Made by a program: the position numbers and the translations under genes. The notes below the pieces were generated by a model. That model was not told where the DNA came from. It made no database searches and was given only the letters and a program-made list of their open reading frames with translations. This document shows, piece by piece, positions 1 to 7,383 of a DNA stretch of 64,000 nt (position 1 is the stretch's first letter; each line of letters starts with the position of its first letter). The DNA comes from an uncultured Bacteroidales bacterium. Its GTDB lineage: Bacteria > Bacteroidota > Bacteroidia > Bacteroidales > Muribaculaceae. The DNA lies in the NCBI GenBank assembly GCA_900542185.1, contig UQMZ01000002.1, positions 1 to 64,000 on the forward strand, given 5' to 3'.

Positions 1-127
1 CATACGACTCCAATTTCTTTTGAAGCCATTCAGCCCATTTCTCATCTTCACGTTTGTAACTGATGAAAGCGTAATATTTGTATTTGCCGTTCATGGATGT
101 GTGGTCAAGTCTAGTTAGTTTAGGCAT
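1..127 (-). CDS. TIR-domain protein, N-terminal fragment
   Basis: Reading the minus strand from an ATG at 127 gives 42 residues before the window ends, with the sequence YYAFISYKREDEKWAEWL at about residues 18-35. This is the first beta strand and alpha helix of a bacterial TIR domain (typical form: DAFISYSHxD). A second in-frame ATG at 94 would give a start closer to the domain. TIR proteins in bacteria are often NAD-degrading effectors of defence systems or, in Bacteroidales, fused to repeat or STAND modules; the rest of the protein is outside the window, so its role cannot be told. The start codon lies two bases from the end of an inverted-repeat element (129-415). Confidence 0.7.
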   Translation of the reverse strand, partial: MPKLTRLDHTSMNGKYKYYAFISYKREDEKWAEWLQKKLESY

Positions 128-128
128 C

Positions 129-415
129 GTTCCTAAAAAAATGTATACGCCAGGGACGCAGATGCACCTCAGATTTGGTCTTGCAGACTCAGGAGCATAG
201 CGGGCTATGTGACTGAGTCAAAAGGCCAAAGATGAGGTGCAGCTGCGAGTCAGGGCCAATCATATTATCAATTCCCTATTATTTTGAACCTTGACCGGTG
301 TCTTTTCGGTTAATTTTGTCGCTTTCTTCGGTCACAGCCGCGAGGCTGCTCCCTCATCAATCGGCAAAATTCCCTCGAAAATCCACCGCCCTGGCGCTAA
401 TATTTTTTGAGGAAC
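129..415. repeat. Element bounded by 27-bp imperfect inverted repeats (MITE-like)
   Basis: The ends 129-155 and 389-415 are inverted copies of one another: both begin GTTCCT, carry an A-run and end GCCAGGG, and match at 22 of 27 positions. Inside lies a second long hairpin (157-247). No open reading frame of note is inside and no clear target-site duplication is visible. It could be a miniature mobile element or palindromic repeat family, or a structured leader RNA of the neighbouring TIR gene. Seen directly: the inverted symmetry. Inferred: mobility. Confidence 0.55.
157..247. repeat. Long internal hairpin, about 44-nt arms
   Basis: The left arm (157-201) and the reverse complement of the right arm share CGCAG.TGCACCTCA, then TTTGG, GACTCAG and CATAGC blocks, with a GGG loop around 202-204. 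The arms are imperfect but pair over nearly their full length. Such a hairpin is expected of REP- or MITE-type palindromes in Bacteroidales genomes. It sits within the element 129-415 and nowhere else in this window. Confidence 0.65.
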
Positions 416-568
416 AGAGTCTTAAAAATATCCAGGTGCAAATTTAGTAAAAAATTTCCACTCTGCACCTTTTTTAACGTAAAAACGCATAATTTGGATT
501 AATATTTTTCATTCATTGTGCATTATCATGCCCATTGGTGTAATATTTTACACTTTCTTAACACTACA

Positions 569-597
569 AAAGGGACAGACGCGCCGTCTGTCCCTTT
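569..597. terminator. 13-bp perfect hairpin downstream of the SSB-like gene
   Basis: AAAGGGACAGACG (569-581) pairs perfectly with 585-597 around a 3-nt loop. On the minus strand it lies about 80 bases beyond the stop of the SSB-like gene and is followed by TTTTG, so it can serve as its terminator; A/T runs on both sides allow action in both directions. A small palindrome (GTGTAA/TTACAC, 538-553) lies beside it. Confidence 0.6.
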
Positions 598-675
598 CAA
601 TGTGTATTTTTTTATCTTTTTGGTCTAAATTACCTTGTCACTTGTCACTCGTCACTATGACTTCTGACCTCTGAC

Positions 676-1101
676 TTAGAAAGGCAGGTCGTCCGACTGG
701 TTGTCGGCCGGAGCCTCGAACGGAGTCTGGGCCGGAGCCGCACCGAAGCCTGCGGGCTGTGCGGGTGCACCATACTCGGGTGCCGGTGCGGGTGCGCCGT
801 AACCGGGCGCGGGAGCCGCCATACCCTGGCCGTTCTCAACGGGACGCGCCGAGAACACGCTTACGTCCGTGTACCAGCGGCCGTTGAACTCACGGCTCTC
901 TATGTCGCACGAGAGCACATAGCTCTTGCCGTTCTCGAATTTCAGCTGATCCGCCTTGTCTCCAAATATATGAAACTTCACCTTGCGGGGATATGTTCCC
1001 GGGGTTTCGCATACATACTCGTCTTTCTGCCACGGCCGTCCAGCTTTCGATGTACCTGTCTGCCGTCCCAGGTACTGCACTATCATTCCTTCAAATTCCA
1101 T
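676..1101 (-). CDS. SSB-like DUF3127 protein with acidic C-terminal tip
   Basis: The 141-residue protein starts at the ATG at 1101 (MEFEGMIVQYLG), the usual start of DUF3127 proteins; an upstream in-frame ATG at 1152 lies in the promoter and is rejected. Residues 1-87 form the DUF3127 domain, predicted to be an OB fold, with the conserved TGTSKAGRPWQKDEYV and REFNGRWYTDV segments. Residues 90-130 are a low-complexity Ala/Pro/Gly/Tyr linker. It ends SDDLPF, like the acidic tip of single-stranded DNA-binding proteins that recruits partner proteins. A role in single-strand binding is therefore inferred from architecture. The gene appears monocistronic, with its own promoter (1152-1159) and terminator (569-597). 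Confidence 0.8.
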   Translation of the reverse strand: MEFEGMIVQYLGRQTGTSKAGRPWQKDEYVCETPGTYPRKVKFHIFGDKADQLKFENGKSYVLSCDIESREFNGRWYTDVSVFSARPVENGQGMAAPAPGYGAPAPAPEYGAPAQPAGFGAAPAQTPFEAPADNQSDDLPF

Positions 1102-1112
1102 AATATAATATT

Positions 1113-1159
1113 GTGGGTTCCGGGATGTGTTATATGACCCGGAACCTCCCACAAAGTTA
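1113..1159 (-). promoter_or_regulatory. Promoter of the SSB-like gene with overlapping inverted repeat
   Basis: On the minus strand a -7 box TAACTTTG lies at 1159-1152, with TTTTG about 20 bases upstream as -33 box. Just downstream is a perfect 9-bp inverted repeat, GGTTCCGGG (1116-1124) and CCCGGAACC (1138-1146), extendable to 1113-1152 with one bulge. It spans the expected transcription start, so it could be an operator or a 5'-end mRNA stem. Confidence 0.6.
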
Positions 1160-1257
1160 ATTATTTTTTCCCTTACTCACAAAATTTAGCCGAAATTTCC
1201 CTTTTAAATTTTCGGGCTGCCATCCTTTGTCACTCTGACTTCTGACTTCTGACTTAT

Positions 1258-1896
1258 TTAGAGGTATGGATTGAACTTGGCCTCGTCGCCTATGGTGGTG
1301 GCGGGACCGTGACCGGGATACACCACGGTGTCGGGGGGCAAGGTCAGCAACTTGTCCTTCACGGCATTGACCAGCGTGTCATGGTCGCCTCCGGGCAGGT
1401 CGGTGCGCCCTATGCTGCGGTAAAACAGCGCGTCGCCGGAAATCACGTAGCCGCCCTCCTTGTCATAGAGTGCGATGCTGCCGGGCGAATGGCCGGGGAC
1501 ATGAAGCACATGCAGCTCCCCCTCGCCTACCTTCACCACGTCGCCATCCTCCAGATAGCTTGTCATGGAAACGGCATCCACCTTCTCGCGCATACCGAAC
1601 TGCCACGCCTGCTCCTGCAGACGCTCGCCAAGCACCGTGTCGGCCTTGTGACCCAGCACCGGCACCTGGAACAGGTCCTTGGCATACTTGTCGCCGATGG
1701 CATGGTCCACATGCAGGTGCGTATTGATGATATGCGTCACCTCAAGATTGTTCTTTTTCACGAAGTTGGCTAATGCGGCCTCCTCCTCGGCATTGATCAT
1801 GCCGGGGTCGATAACTGCGCATTTGCGTGTGGCGGTGTCCACCGTCACGTATGTATTGATCTCAAACAGCGAAAAGGTAAATTTAACCAGTTTCAT
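1258..1896 (-). CDS. MBL-fold metallo-hydrolase, glyoxalase II-like
   Basis: The 212-residue protein has the metallo-beta-lactamase metal-binding set: THLHVDH at 59-65, His136 in PGHSPG, Asp155 in SGDALF and His196 in YPGHGP. This matches the compact hydroxyacylglutathione hydrolase-like group (about 210 residues, as YcbL/GloC), which lacks the C-terminal substrate domain of classic glyoxalase II. It probably hydrolyses a thioester such as a lactoyl-thiol in the cytoplasm. It follows rsmG by 32 bases on the same strand and may be the last gene of that transcript. The exact substrate cannot be read from sequence. Confidence 0.85.
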   Translation of the reverse strand: MKLVKFTFSLFEINTYVTVDTATRKCAVIDPGMINAEEEAALANFVKKNNLEVTHIINTHLHVDHAIGDKYAKDLFQVPVLGHKADTVLGERLQEQAWQFGMREKVDAVSMTSYLEDGDVVKVGEGELHVLHVPGHSPGSIALYDKEGGYVISGDALFYRSIGRTDLPGGDHDTLVNAVKDKLLTLPPDTVVYPGHGPATTIGDEAKFNPYL

Positions 1897-1928
1897 AACA
1901 TTCTTTATTTAACGAATCCGGGAGTGCG

Positions 1929-2552
1929 TCACACCACGGGCGTGTACAGCAGTTTCTTGGTTTCGAAGAAAGGTTCCTTGAAGTATCCCGACAGGTCTAC
2001 CTGTTCCGACACCTGCGCCAGCGGGCCGAGTTCGGCCTGCACGTCGCCACCTTTCAATGTAATCAGTCCGTTGGGCACACCATTGCGCTGGTCGCGCGCG
2101 ATGTTCTTGCGGCATATCTTCAGCAGGTCGCGCTGCGGCATCACCGCGCGGCTCACCACGAAGTCGAACTTCTCCTTAACCTCGGCCACGTCGCCGTGCT
2201 GAAATCGAACGTTCGTCAGACCGCACGCCTCGGCCACCGCCTGAGCGACTTTAAGTTTCTTGCCGGTGCGGTCCACCAACAGGAACTGCGTATCGGGAAA
2301 CATCACGGCCAACGGGATGCCCGGGAAACCGCCTCCGGTTCCAAAGTCAAGAACGGCCGAGCCGGGCTTAAAGTTGATGAACCGGGCTATGGCCAGCGAG
2401 TGCAGTATGTGACGCTCCTCCAGGTTCTCTATGTCCTTGCGCGAGATCACGTTGATCTTCTCGTTCCATTCGGGATAGAGCCGCAACATGATTCCGAACT
2501 GCTCCCGCTGCCGTTCGTTCAGGTCAGGAAAATATTTCTGTATCAATTCCAT
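1929..2552 (-). CDS. rsmG: 16S rRNA (guanine527-N7)-methyltransferase
   Basis: RsmG (GidB) methylates G527 of 16S rRNA using S-adenosylmethionine. The class I methyltransferase glycine loop is LDFGTGGGFPGIPLAV at about 68-83, followed by LLVDRTGKKL with the acidic ribose-binding residue and by VSRAVMP, all typical of the family. The start chosen is the ATG at 2552 (MELIQKYFPDL), giving 207 residues, a usual length, and leaving 10 bases after lpdA. A start at 2582 would add ten residues and overlap lpdA by 20 bases. Its linkage to lpdA suggests co-transcription. Confidence 0.93.
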   Translation of the reverse strand: MELIQKYFPDLNERQREQFGIMLRLYPEWNEKINVISRKDIENLEERHILHSLAIARFINFKPGSAVLDFGTGGGFPGIPLAVMFPDTQFLLVDRTGKKLKVAQAVAEACGLTNVRFQHGDVAEVKEKFDFVVSRAVMPQRDLLKICRKNIARDQRNGVPNGLITLKGGDVQAELGPLAQVSEQVDLSGYFKEPFFETKKLLYTPVV

Positions 2553-2562
2553 GTTCGGGATT

Positions 2563-3912
2563 TTACATTTCGGCCGCGCCAAGTATCAGTTCCGACAAAG
2601 TGGGATGTCCGAAAATCAGGTCTCCGATCTGTTCGCGGGTCTGTTTCATCGCGATCAGGTCGGCGCATTGCTGTGCCAGCAGCGCAGCCTCGGCACCCAT
2701 GATGTGCGCGCCTATCAGCACACCGTCGTCCTTGCGGAATATCAACTTCACGATGCCATCGGTCTCACCCATTGCCAGCGCCTTGCCGTTGCCGCGATAC
2801 AGGCTCTTGGCTGTCTCAATCTCTATGCCCTGCGCCTTGCACTGCTCCTCGGTCAGTCCGGCCATGCCGCACTCGGGGTTGGTGAATACAGCGGAAGGAA
2901 CCACATCGAAATTGATGTTGTCCGCCTTGCCGAGTATATGATTCAGCGCGCGCTTGCCCTGTGCACTGGCCACATGAGCCAGCATCATCTTGGCGTTGAC
3001 GTCGCCCACGGCATATATGTTGGGCACGTTGGTACGGAAATTCTCGTCTACCGGTATGCCCCGCTGCGACCATTCCACGCCGGCGGCATCCAGGTTCAGG
3101 CCCTCCACGTTAGCGCCACGCCCCACGGCCATCAGCACGTTGGTGCCGGTCACTGTCTGTTCCTTCCCTTTCTGCTCGTATGTTACGGCCACACGGTAGT
3201 CGTAGGTCTCCTCTATCTTGGTTACGGCCGCACCTGTGACGATGTCGATGCCGCGTTTGGACAATGTCTGTTTAAGTCTCTTGGCTATGTCGGAATCGAA
3301 AGGCGGCAGTATCTGCTTCATATACTCGATTACGGTTACCTTAGAGCCGAATGCAGAGAATACGGAAGCGAATTCCATACCGATGACGCCGCCGCCTATC
3401 ACAATCAGTTCCGCCGGCACGAATTCCAGTGCCAACGCCTTGGTGGAATCCAGCACCCACTCCTTATCTGCGCCGGGAATCGGCAGTGAACGGCTGTGGC
3501 TGCCCGTGGCGATGATGATGTTGTCGGCGTCATAGTCCTCGCCGTTGACGGTAACGGTGGTATTGTTCTTGAACGAAGCCATTCCGTTCACCACATTAAC
3601 CTTGGCCTTGGTCAGCAGCATCTCGATGCCATTGCGCAGCTGATCGACCACGGCGCCCTTGCGCTGCACCACCCTGTTGAAATCCACATCGAACTTCACG
3701 TTGTCGGCCGCGAATTCCGCCGATTCCTTAAGCGTGGTGATGACTTCGGCGTCCTTCACCATGCACTTGGTGGGGATACAGCCTTCGTTCAGGCATGTGC
3801 CGCCCAGTCTGCCGCCGTTAACCAATGTAACGCTCAGCCCCTGTGCCGCTGCCGACAGAGCCGTCTCGTATCCTCCGGGACCGGCCCCGATTATTATCAA
3901 ATCGCTATGCAT
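2563..3912 (-). CDS. lpdA: Dihydrolipoyl dehydrogenase (E3 / L-protein)
   Basis: This 449-residue flavoprotein reoxidises dihydrolipoamide with NAD. The FAD-binding GAGPGG is at 9-14, the redox-active disulfide is Cys40/Cys45 in GGTCLNEGCIPTK, the NAD-binding GGGVIGMEFASVF follows in the middle, and the C-terminal dimer-interface His436-Glu441 is in FGHPTLSE. It lies downstream of gcvPB and is therefore most likely the L-protein of the glycine cleavage complex. A strong hairpin (3941-3976) in the gap between gcvPB and lpdA may lower or separate its expression from that of the gcv genes. Confidence 0.95.
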   Translation of the reverse strand: MHSDLIIIGAGPGGYETALSAAAQGLSVTLVNGGRLGGTCLNEGCIPTKCMVKDAEVITTLKESAEFAADNVKFDVDFNRVVQRKGAVVDQLRNGIEMLLTKAKVNVVNGMASFKNNTTVTVNGEDYDADNIIIATGSHSRSLPIPGADKEWVLDSTKALALEFVPAELIVIGGGVIGMEFASVFSAFGSKVTVIEYMKQILPPFDSDIAKRLKQTLSKRGIDIVTGAAVTKIEETYDYRVAVTYEQKGKEQTVTGTNVLMAVGRGANVEGLNLDAAGVEWSQRGIPVDENFRTNVPNIYAVGDVNAKMMLAHVASAQGKRALNHILGKADNINFDVVPSAVFTNPECGMAGLTEEQCKAQGIEIETAKSLYRGNGKALAMGETDGIVKLIFRKDDGVLIGAHIMGAEAALLAQQCADLIAMKQTREQIGDLIFGHPTLSELILGAAEM

Positions 3913-3940
3913 AAGTAATTCCTATCTTTGAAATTATAAC

Positions 3941-3976
3941 AATATGAGATAAGGCTTGAGGGCCTTATCTCATATT
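3941..3976 (-). terminator. 15-bp perfect hairpin between gcvPB and lpdA
   Basis: AATATGAGATAAGGC (3941-3955) pairs perfectly with 3962-3976 over a 6-nt loop. On the minus strand it follows the gcvPB stop by about 20 bases. There is no long T-run after it, so it may be a partial terminator, an RNA-processing site or an mRNA-stabilising stem rather than a strong terminator. Confidence 0.55.
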
Positions 3977-3997
3977 ATTAACTAAGTTTTAACAAGT

Positions 3998-5470
3998 TCA
4001 GTTGTTGGCCTCACACATCTGCTTGTACGAAAGTATCGGCTTCTTGGCGGCCGTCGTCTCGTCGGGATGCGAGATCGGTGTGGTGAGCGGAGCGTTCTTG
4101 ACACTCTCGGGATCCTCGGCGGCCTCGATTGCCACCTTGCGCATCACGTCGATAAACTCGTCAAGCGTCTCCAGACTCTCGGTCTCGGTCGGCTCTATCA
4201 TCATCGACTCGTGGAACAGCAGCGGGAAATAGATGGTCGGAGCATGGAAACCATAGTCAAGCAGTCGCTTTGCCACGTTCAGTGTGGTTACGCCCGTACT
4301 CTTGTCGGCCAGACCGTCGAACACGAACTCATGCTTGCAATGTCCCTCGATGGGAAGTTTGTACAGGTCCTTCAGACTCTCCTTGATATAGTTGGCGTTC
4401 AGCACGGCCATCGGGCCCACTTCCTTGATCTTGTCGCGGCCGAGGCTGAGGATGTATGCGTAAGCCTTCATCATGACACCGAAGTTGCCGAAGAATGTCG
4501 ACACGCTCCCCAATGACTTGTCGCCGTCGGTCAGCACGCCGAACGTGCCGTCCCCGTTCTTCACCACGCGGGGCATGGGAAGCAGGTCGACCAAGTTCTT
4601 GGCCACGCCTACGGGACCCGAGCCGGGACCGCCGCCGCCGTGAGGCGTCGAGAAGGTCTTATGCAGGTTGATGTGCATGATGTCGAAGCCCATGTCGCCG
4701 GGGCGAACCTTGCCCAACAGCGGGTTGAAGTTCGCTCCGTCGTAATAGAGCAGTCCGCCGGCCTTATGCACCAGCTCGGCTATCTCCATAATCTCGGTCT
4801 CGAACATACCCAAGGTGTTGGGGTTGGTCATCATGATTCCGGCCACCGTGTCGTCCAACAGAGGCTTCAGGTCCTCCACGTCGATGCTGCCGTTGGGCTT
4901 GGACTTCACCTCCACCACTTCCAGGCCGGCCACCATAGCCGACGCCGGATTGGTGCCGTGTGCTGTGTCGGGCACAATCACCTTGGTACGCTTGTGGTCG
5001 CCGCGCAGCTCGTGGTAGCGGCGCATCACCATCAGGCCCGTCAGCTCGCCATGGGCGCCGGCGTATGGATTGAGAGTGAACTCCTCCAGACCGGCCAGCG
5101 ACGACAGCGCGCGCTGCAGGTTCCAGTAGAGTTCCAGCGCTCCCTGGGCGGTCTCGGCCGGCTGCAACGGGTGCAGTCCGCTGAACTCGCGCATCGATGC
5201 CAGCTCCTCGTTGATCTTCGGGTTATACTTCATGGTGCAGCTGCCCAACGGATAGAAACCGGTGTCGACACCGAAATTCTTGTTCGACAGGTTGGTGTAG
5301 TGTCTCACCACATCCAGCTCGCTGACCTCGGGCAGTTCCAGAGGCTCGTCGCGGCGCAGAGACGCCGGAATGGCGCCCAGTCCGTCGGTGGCATACCGGT
5401 CGGCCGGCAGTTCGTAGCCCTTGCGGCCGGGCCGCGAAATCTCGAATATAAGTTTGTCGTATTCCTTCAT
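3998..5470 (-). CDS. gcvPB: Glycine dehydrogenase (decarboxylating), subunit 2
   Basis: This is the C-terminal half of the P-protein of the glycine cleavage system (490 residues). It binds pyridoxal phosphate through Lys271 in INLHKTFSTPHGGGGPG. GFYPLGSCTMKYNP (72-84) and DTAHGTNPASA (168-178) are hallmark segments. The complex decarboxylates glycine and passes the aminomethyl group to the lipoyl arm of GcvH. The gene follows gcvPA by 14 bases. The P-protein is split in two here, whereas it is a single chain of about 950 residues in many other bacteria. Confidence 0.95.
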   Translation of the reverse strand: MKEYDKLIFEISRPGRKGYELPADRYATDGLGAIPASLRRDEPLELPEVSELDVVRHYTNLSNKNFGVDTGFYPLGSCTMKYNPKINEELASMREFSGLHPLQPAETAQGALELYWNLQRALSSLAGLEEFTLNPYAGAHGELTGLMVMRRYHELRGDHKRTKVIVPDTAHGTNPASAMVAGLEVVEVKSKPNGSIDVEDLKPLLDDTVAGIMMTNPNTLGMFETEIMEIAELVHKAGGLLYYDGANFNPLLGKVRPGDMGFDIMHINLHKTFSTPHGGGGPGSGPVGVAKNLVDLLPMPRVVKNGDGTFGVLTDGDKSLGSVSTFFGNFGVMMKAYAYILSLGRDKIKEVGPMAVLNANYIKESLKDLYKLPIEGHCKHEFVFDGLADKSTGVTTLNVAKRLLDYGFHAPTIYFPLLFHESMMIEPTETESLETLDEFIDVMRKVAIEAAEDPESVKNAPLTTPISHPDETTAAKKPILSYKQMCEANN

Positions 5471-5484
5471 TTCTCTGCCTCCTT

Positions 5485-6807
5485 TTATGCCTCCAGCATT
5501 AACTTCACCAATGTGTCTATTTCTTCCTTAGTGCGCTTCTCGGTCACGGCGAACTCCAGCATGCCCGGCTCGATCTCCACGCCTCCCATATAGCCATGGT
5601 CAGCTAAATACTTGTTGACGCGCTTCACGTCCAGATCGGTCTTAACCACGAATTCCTTCAGGAAAGGCTTGTCGTAAACAGCGTGGAACTTGCCGGTTGC
5701 CAGCAGTTGATTGTACAGATAGTGCGCGCCGTCACAGCTCAGCCGGTTCACATCCTTCAGACCTTCGGGACCCATCAGGGCCACGTAAACGGTGGCATAG
5801 AGGGCCATCAGGCTCTGGTTTGAGCAGATGTTACTTGTGGCCTTCTGACGGCGAATATGCTGTTCGCGGGCTTGCAGCGTCAGCACGTAGCAACGCTTTC
5901 CGTCGCGGTCGACGGTAGCGCCTACGACACGGCCCGGCATCTTGCGCAGCATGTCCTTGCGGCAGGCTATGAAGCCTAAGTACGGGCCTCCGAACTGCAG
6001 CGGCATACCTAACGTCTGGCCGTCGCCGCACGCTATGTCGGCATCCCATTCGCCGGGAGTCTTCAGCACCGCAAGTGCCGAAGGATCGCAGTAAACGGCC
6101 AAAGCACCCTTGGCGGCATGGATCCTGTCAGCAACGCAGGTCAGGTCCTCGACTATACCGTAGCGGTTGACGGAGGGCACCATCACTCCGGCCACGTCGC
6201 CCTTGGCCAGTTCCGCATCAAGGACGCCGAAATCGGTGACGCCGTCCTTGGCAGGAAGCTCTGTCAACTCCACGCCGTGGAATTTCATGTATGTGGCAAT
6301 GACGCGGCGCACCTGCGGCAGCAGCGTGGCCGACACAAGCACGCGGTTCTTCTTGCGTGCCGACGCCACCATCATGAACATCGACTCGGCGGCTGCCGTG
6401 GCGCCGTCGTACATCGAGGCGTTGGCCGACTCCATGCCGGTCAGTTCCGAAATCATGGACTGATACTCGAATATATATTGCAGCGTACCCTGCGAGATCT
6501 CGGGCTGATAGGGAGTGTAGGCAGTATAGAACTCGCTGCGCTCCAGCAGGTGGGAGATCACCGAGGGGCTGTAGTGGTCGTAGGCTCCGTTGCCGCCGAA
6601 CACCTTCAATACGTTGTTGGCTGCACCCAACTTCGCGAACCATTCGCGAAGCTCAGGCTCGGACATTCCTTCGGGCAGATCGTACTCGCCTTGGAACAGA
6701 ACCTGCTGCGGCACGTCGTTGTACAGCTCGTCGACGCTGCCCACGCCTATGCGCTCCAGCATCCGGGCCTTGTCCGCGTCTGTGTGCGGGATATATCTGT
6801 TGCTCAT
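5485..6807 (-). CDS. gcvPA: Glycine dehydrogenase (decarboxylating), subunit 1
   Basis: The 440-residue N-terminal half of a split P-protein. It starts RYIPHTDADKARMLERIGV, the usual opening of the family, and contains GNGAYDHYSPSVISHLL and YTPYQPEISQGTLQYIFEYQ. It pairs with GcvPB to form the active alpha2beta2 enzyme; the PLP lysine is in the other subunit. It lies 52 bases downstream of gcvH on the same strand, in the order gcvT-gcvH-gcvPA-gcvPB. Confidence 0.95.
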   Translation of the reverse strand: MSNRYIPHTDADKARMLERIGVGSVDELYNDVPQQVLFQGEYDLPEGMSEPELREWFAKLGAANNVLKVFGGNGAYDHYSPSVISHLLERSEFYTAYTPYQPEISQGTLQYIFEYQSMISELTGMESANASMYDGATAAAESMFMMVASARKKNRVLVSATLLPQVRRVIATYMKFHGVELTELPAKDGVTDFGVLDAELAKGDVAGVMVPSVNRYGIVEDLTCVADRIHAAKGALAVYCDPSALAVLKTPGEWDADIACGDGQTLGMPLQFGGPYLGFIACRKDMLRKMPGRVVGATVDRDGKRCYVLTLQAREQHIRRQKATSNICSNQSLMALYATVYVALMGPEGLKDVNRLSCDGAHYLYNQLLATGKFHAVYDKPFLKEFVVKTDLDVKRVNKYLADHGYMGGVEIEPGMLEFAVTEKRTKEEIDTLVKLMLEA

Positions 6808-6859
6808 CGCTTCCTTATTAAATAGAATGCGTAGATATTTATATGGAGTGAGCCGCGAA

Positions 6860-7240
6860 TTACTCCTCGCAGATCTTGGCGTAAGCGGCTGCGTCCAGCA
6901 GTGCGTCGATTTCGGAGGGATCGCTCAGCTTCACCTTGATCATCCATGTGCCGAAAGCATCCTTGTTGATCAGCTCGGGAGCATCCTCCAGCTCGCTGTT
7001 CACCTCCACGACCTCGCCGCTGACGGGGCTGATCAGGTCGCTGGCTGCCTTTACGCTCTCTACGGCGCCGAAAGTCTCGCCGGCCTCTACCTCGTCACCC
7101 TCCTCGGGAAGATCGACGTACACGATGTCGCCCAAGGCGTGCTGTGCGTAGTCGGAGATTCCGATAGTTGCGATCTCACCGTCTACCATTACCCATTCGT
7201 GGCTCTCGGCATACTTTACGTTCTCTTTTACTGTGCTCAT
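6860..7240 (-). CDS. gcvH: Glycine cleavage system H protein
   Basis: GcvH (126 residues) is the mobile lipoyl carrier that shuttles the aminomethyl intermediate between P-, T- and L-proteins. The lipoyl-lysine is Lys64 in GAVESVKAASDLISPVSG. The opening (KYAESHEWV) and the DIVYVDLPEEGDEV segment are typical, and the length is normal. It is separated from gcvT by 143 bases that hold a long inverted repeat (7287-7378), unlike the short gaps elsewhere in this operon. Confidence 0.96.
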   Translation of the reverse strand: MSTVKENVKYAESHEWVMVDGEIATIGISDYAQHALGDIVYVDLPEEGDEVEAGETFGAVESVKAASDLISPVSGEVVEVNSELEDAPELINKDAFGTWMIKVKLSDPSEIDALLDAAAYAKICEE

Positions 7241-7286
7241 ATCTGTGTTGTTTTATTTGATTATCATTATAATAGTTGAAATAATA

Positions 7287-7378
7287 GTTGAAAAAGTTTA
7301 CAGAGTTTATAAAGTTAAGATAATAGTGTTGTCGTGTGAATTCATCACATTTATCTTAACTTCCTCAACTTTTTCAAC
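7287..7378. repeat. Imperfect inverted repeat between gcvT and gcvH
   Basis: GTTGAAAAAGTT at 7287-7298 and AAGTTAAGATAA near 7311-7322 are complementary to TTATCTTAACTT near 7350-7361 and AACTTTTTCAAC at 7367-7378. The left arm holds about 12 extra bases as a bulge. The AT-rich AACTTT-type sequence resembles short repeats common between Bacteroidales genes. Within a gcvT-gcvH transcript it would form a stem that could tune the relative levels of the two proteins; that is inference. Confidence 0.5.
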
Positions 7379-7383
7379 TTTTT

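Noticed and set aside
129..415. Retron-type msr-msd RNA next to the TIR gene
   Set aside because: No reverse transcriptase gene is visible in the window; the long stem alone fits a repeat element equally well.
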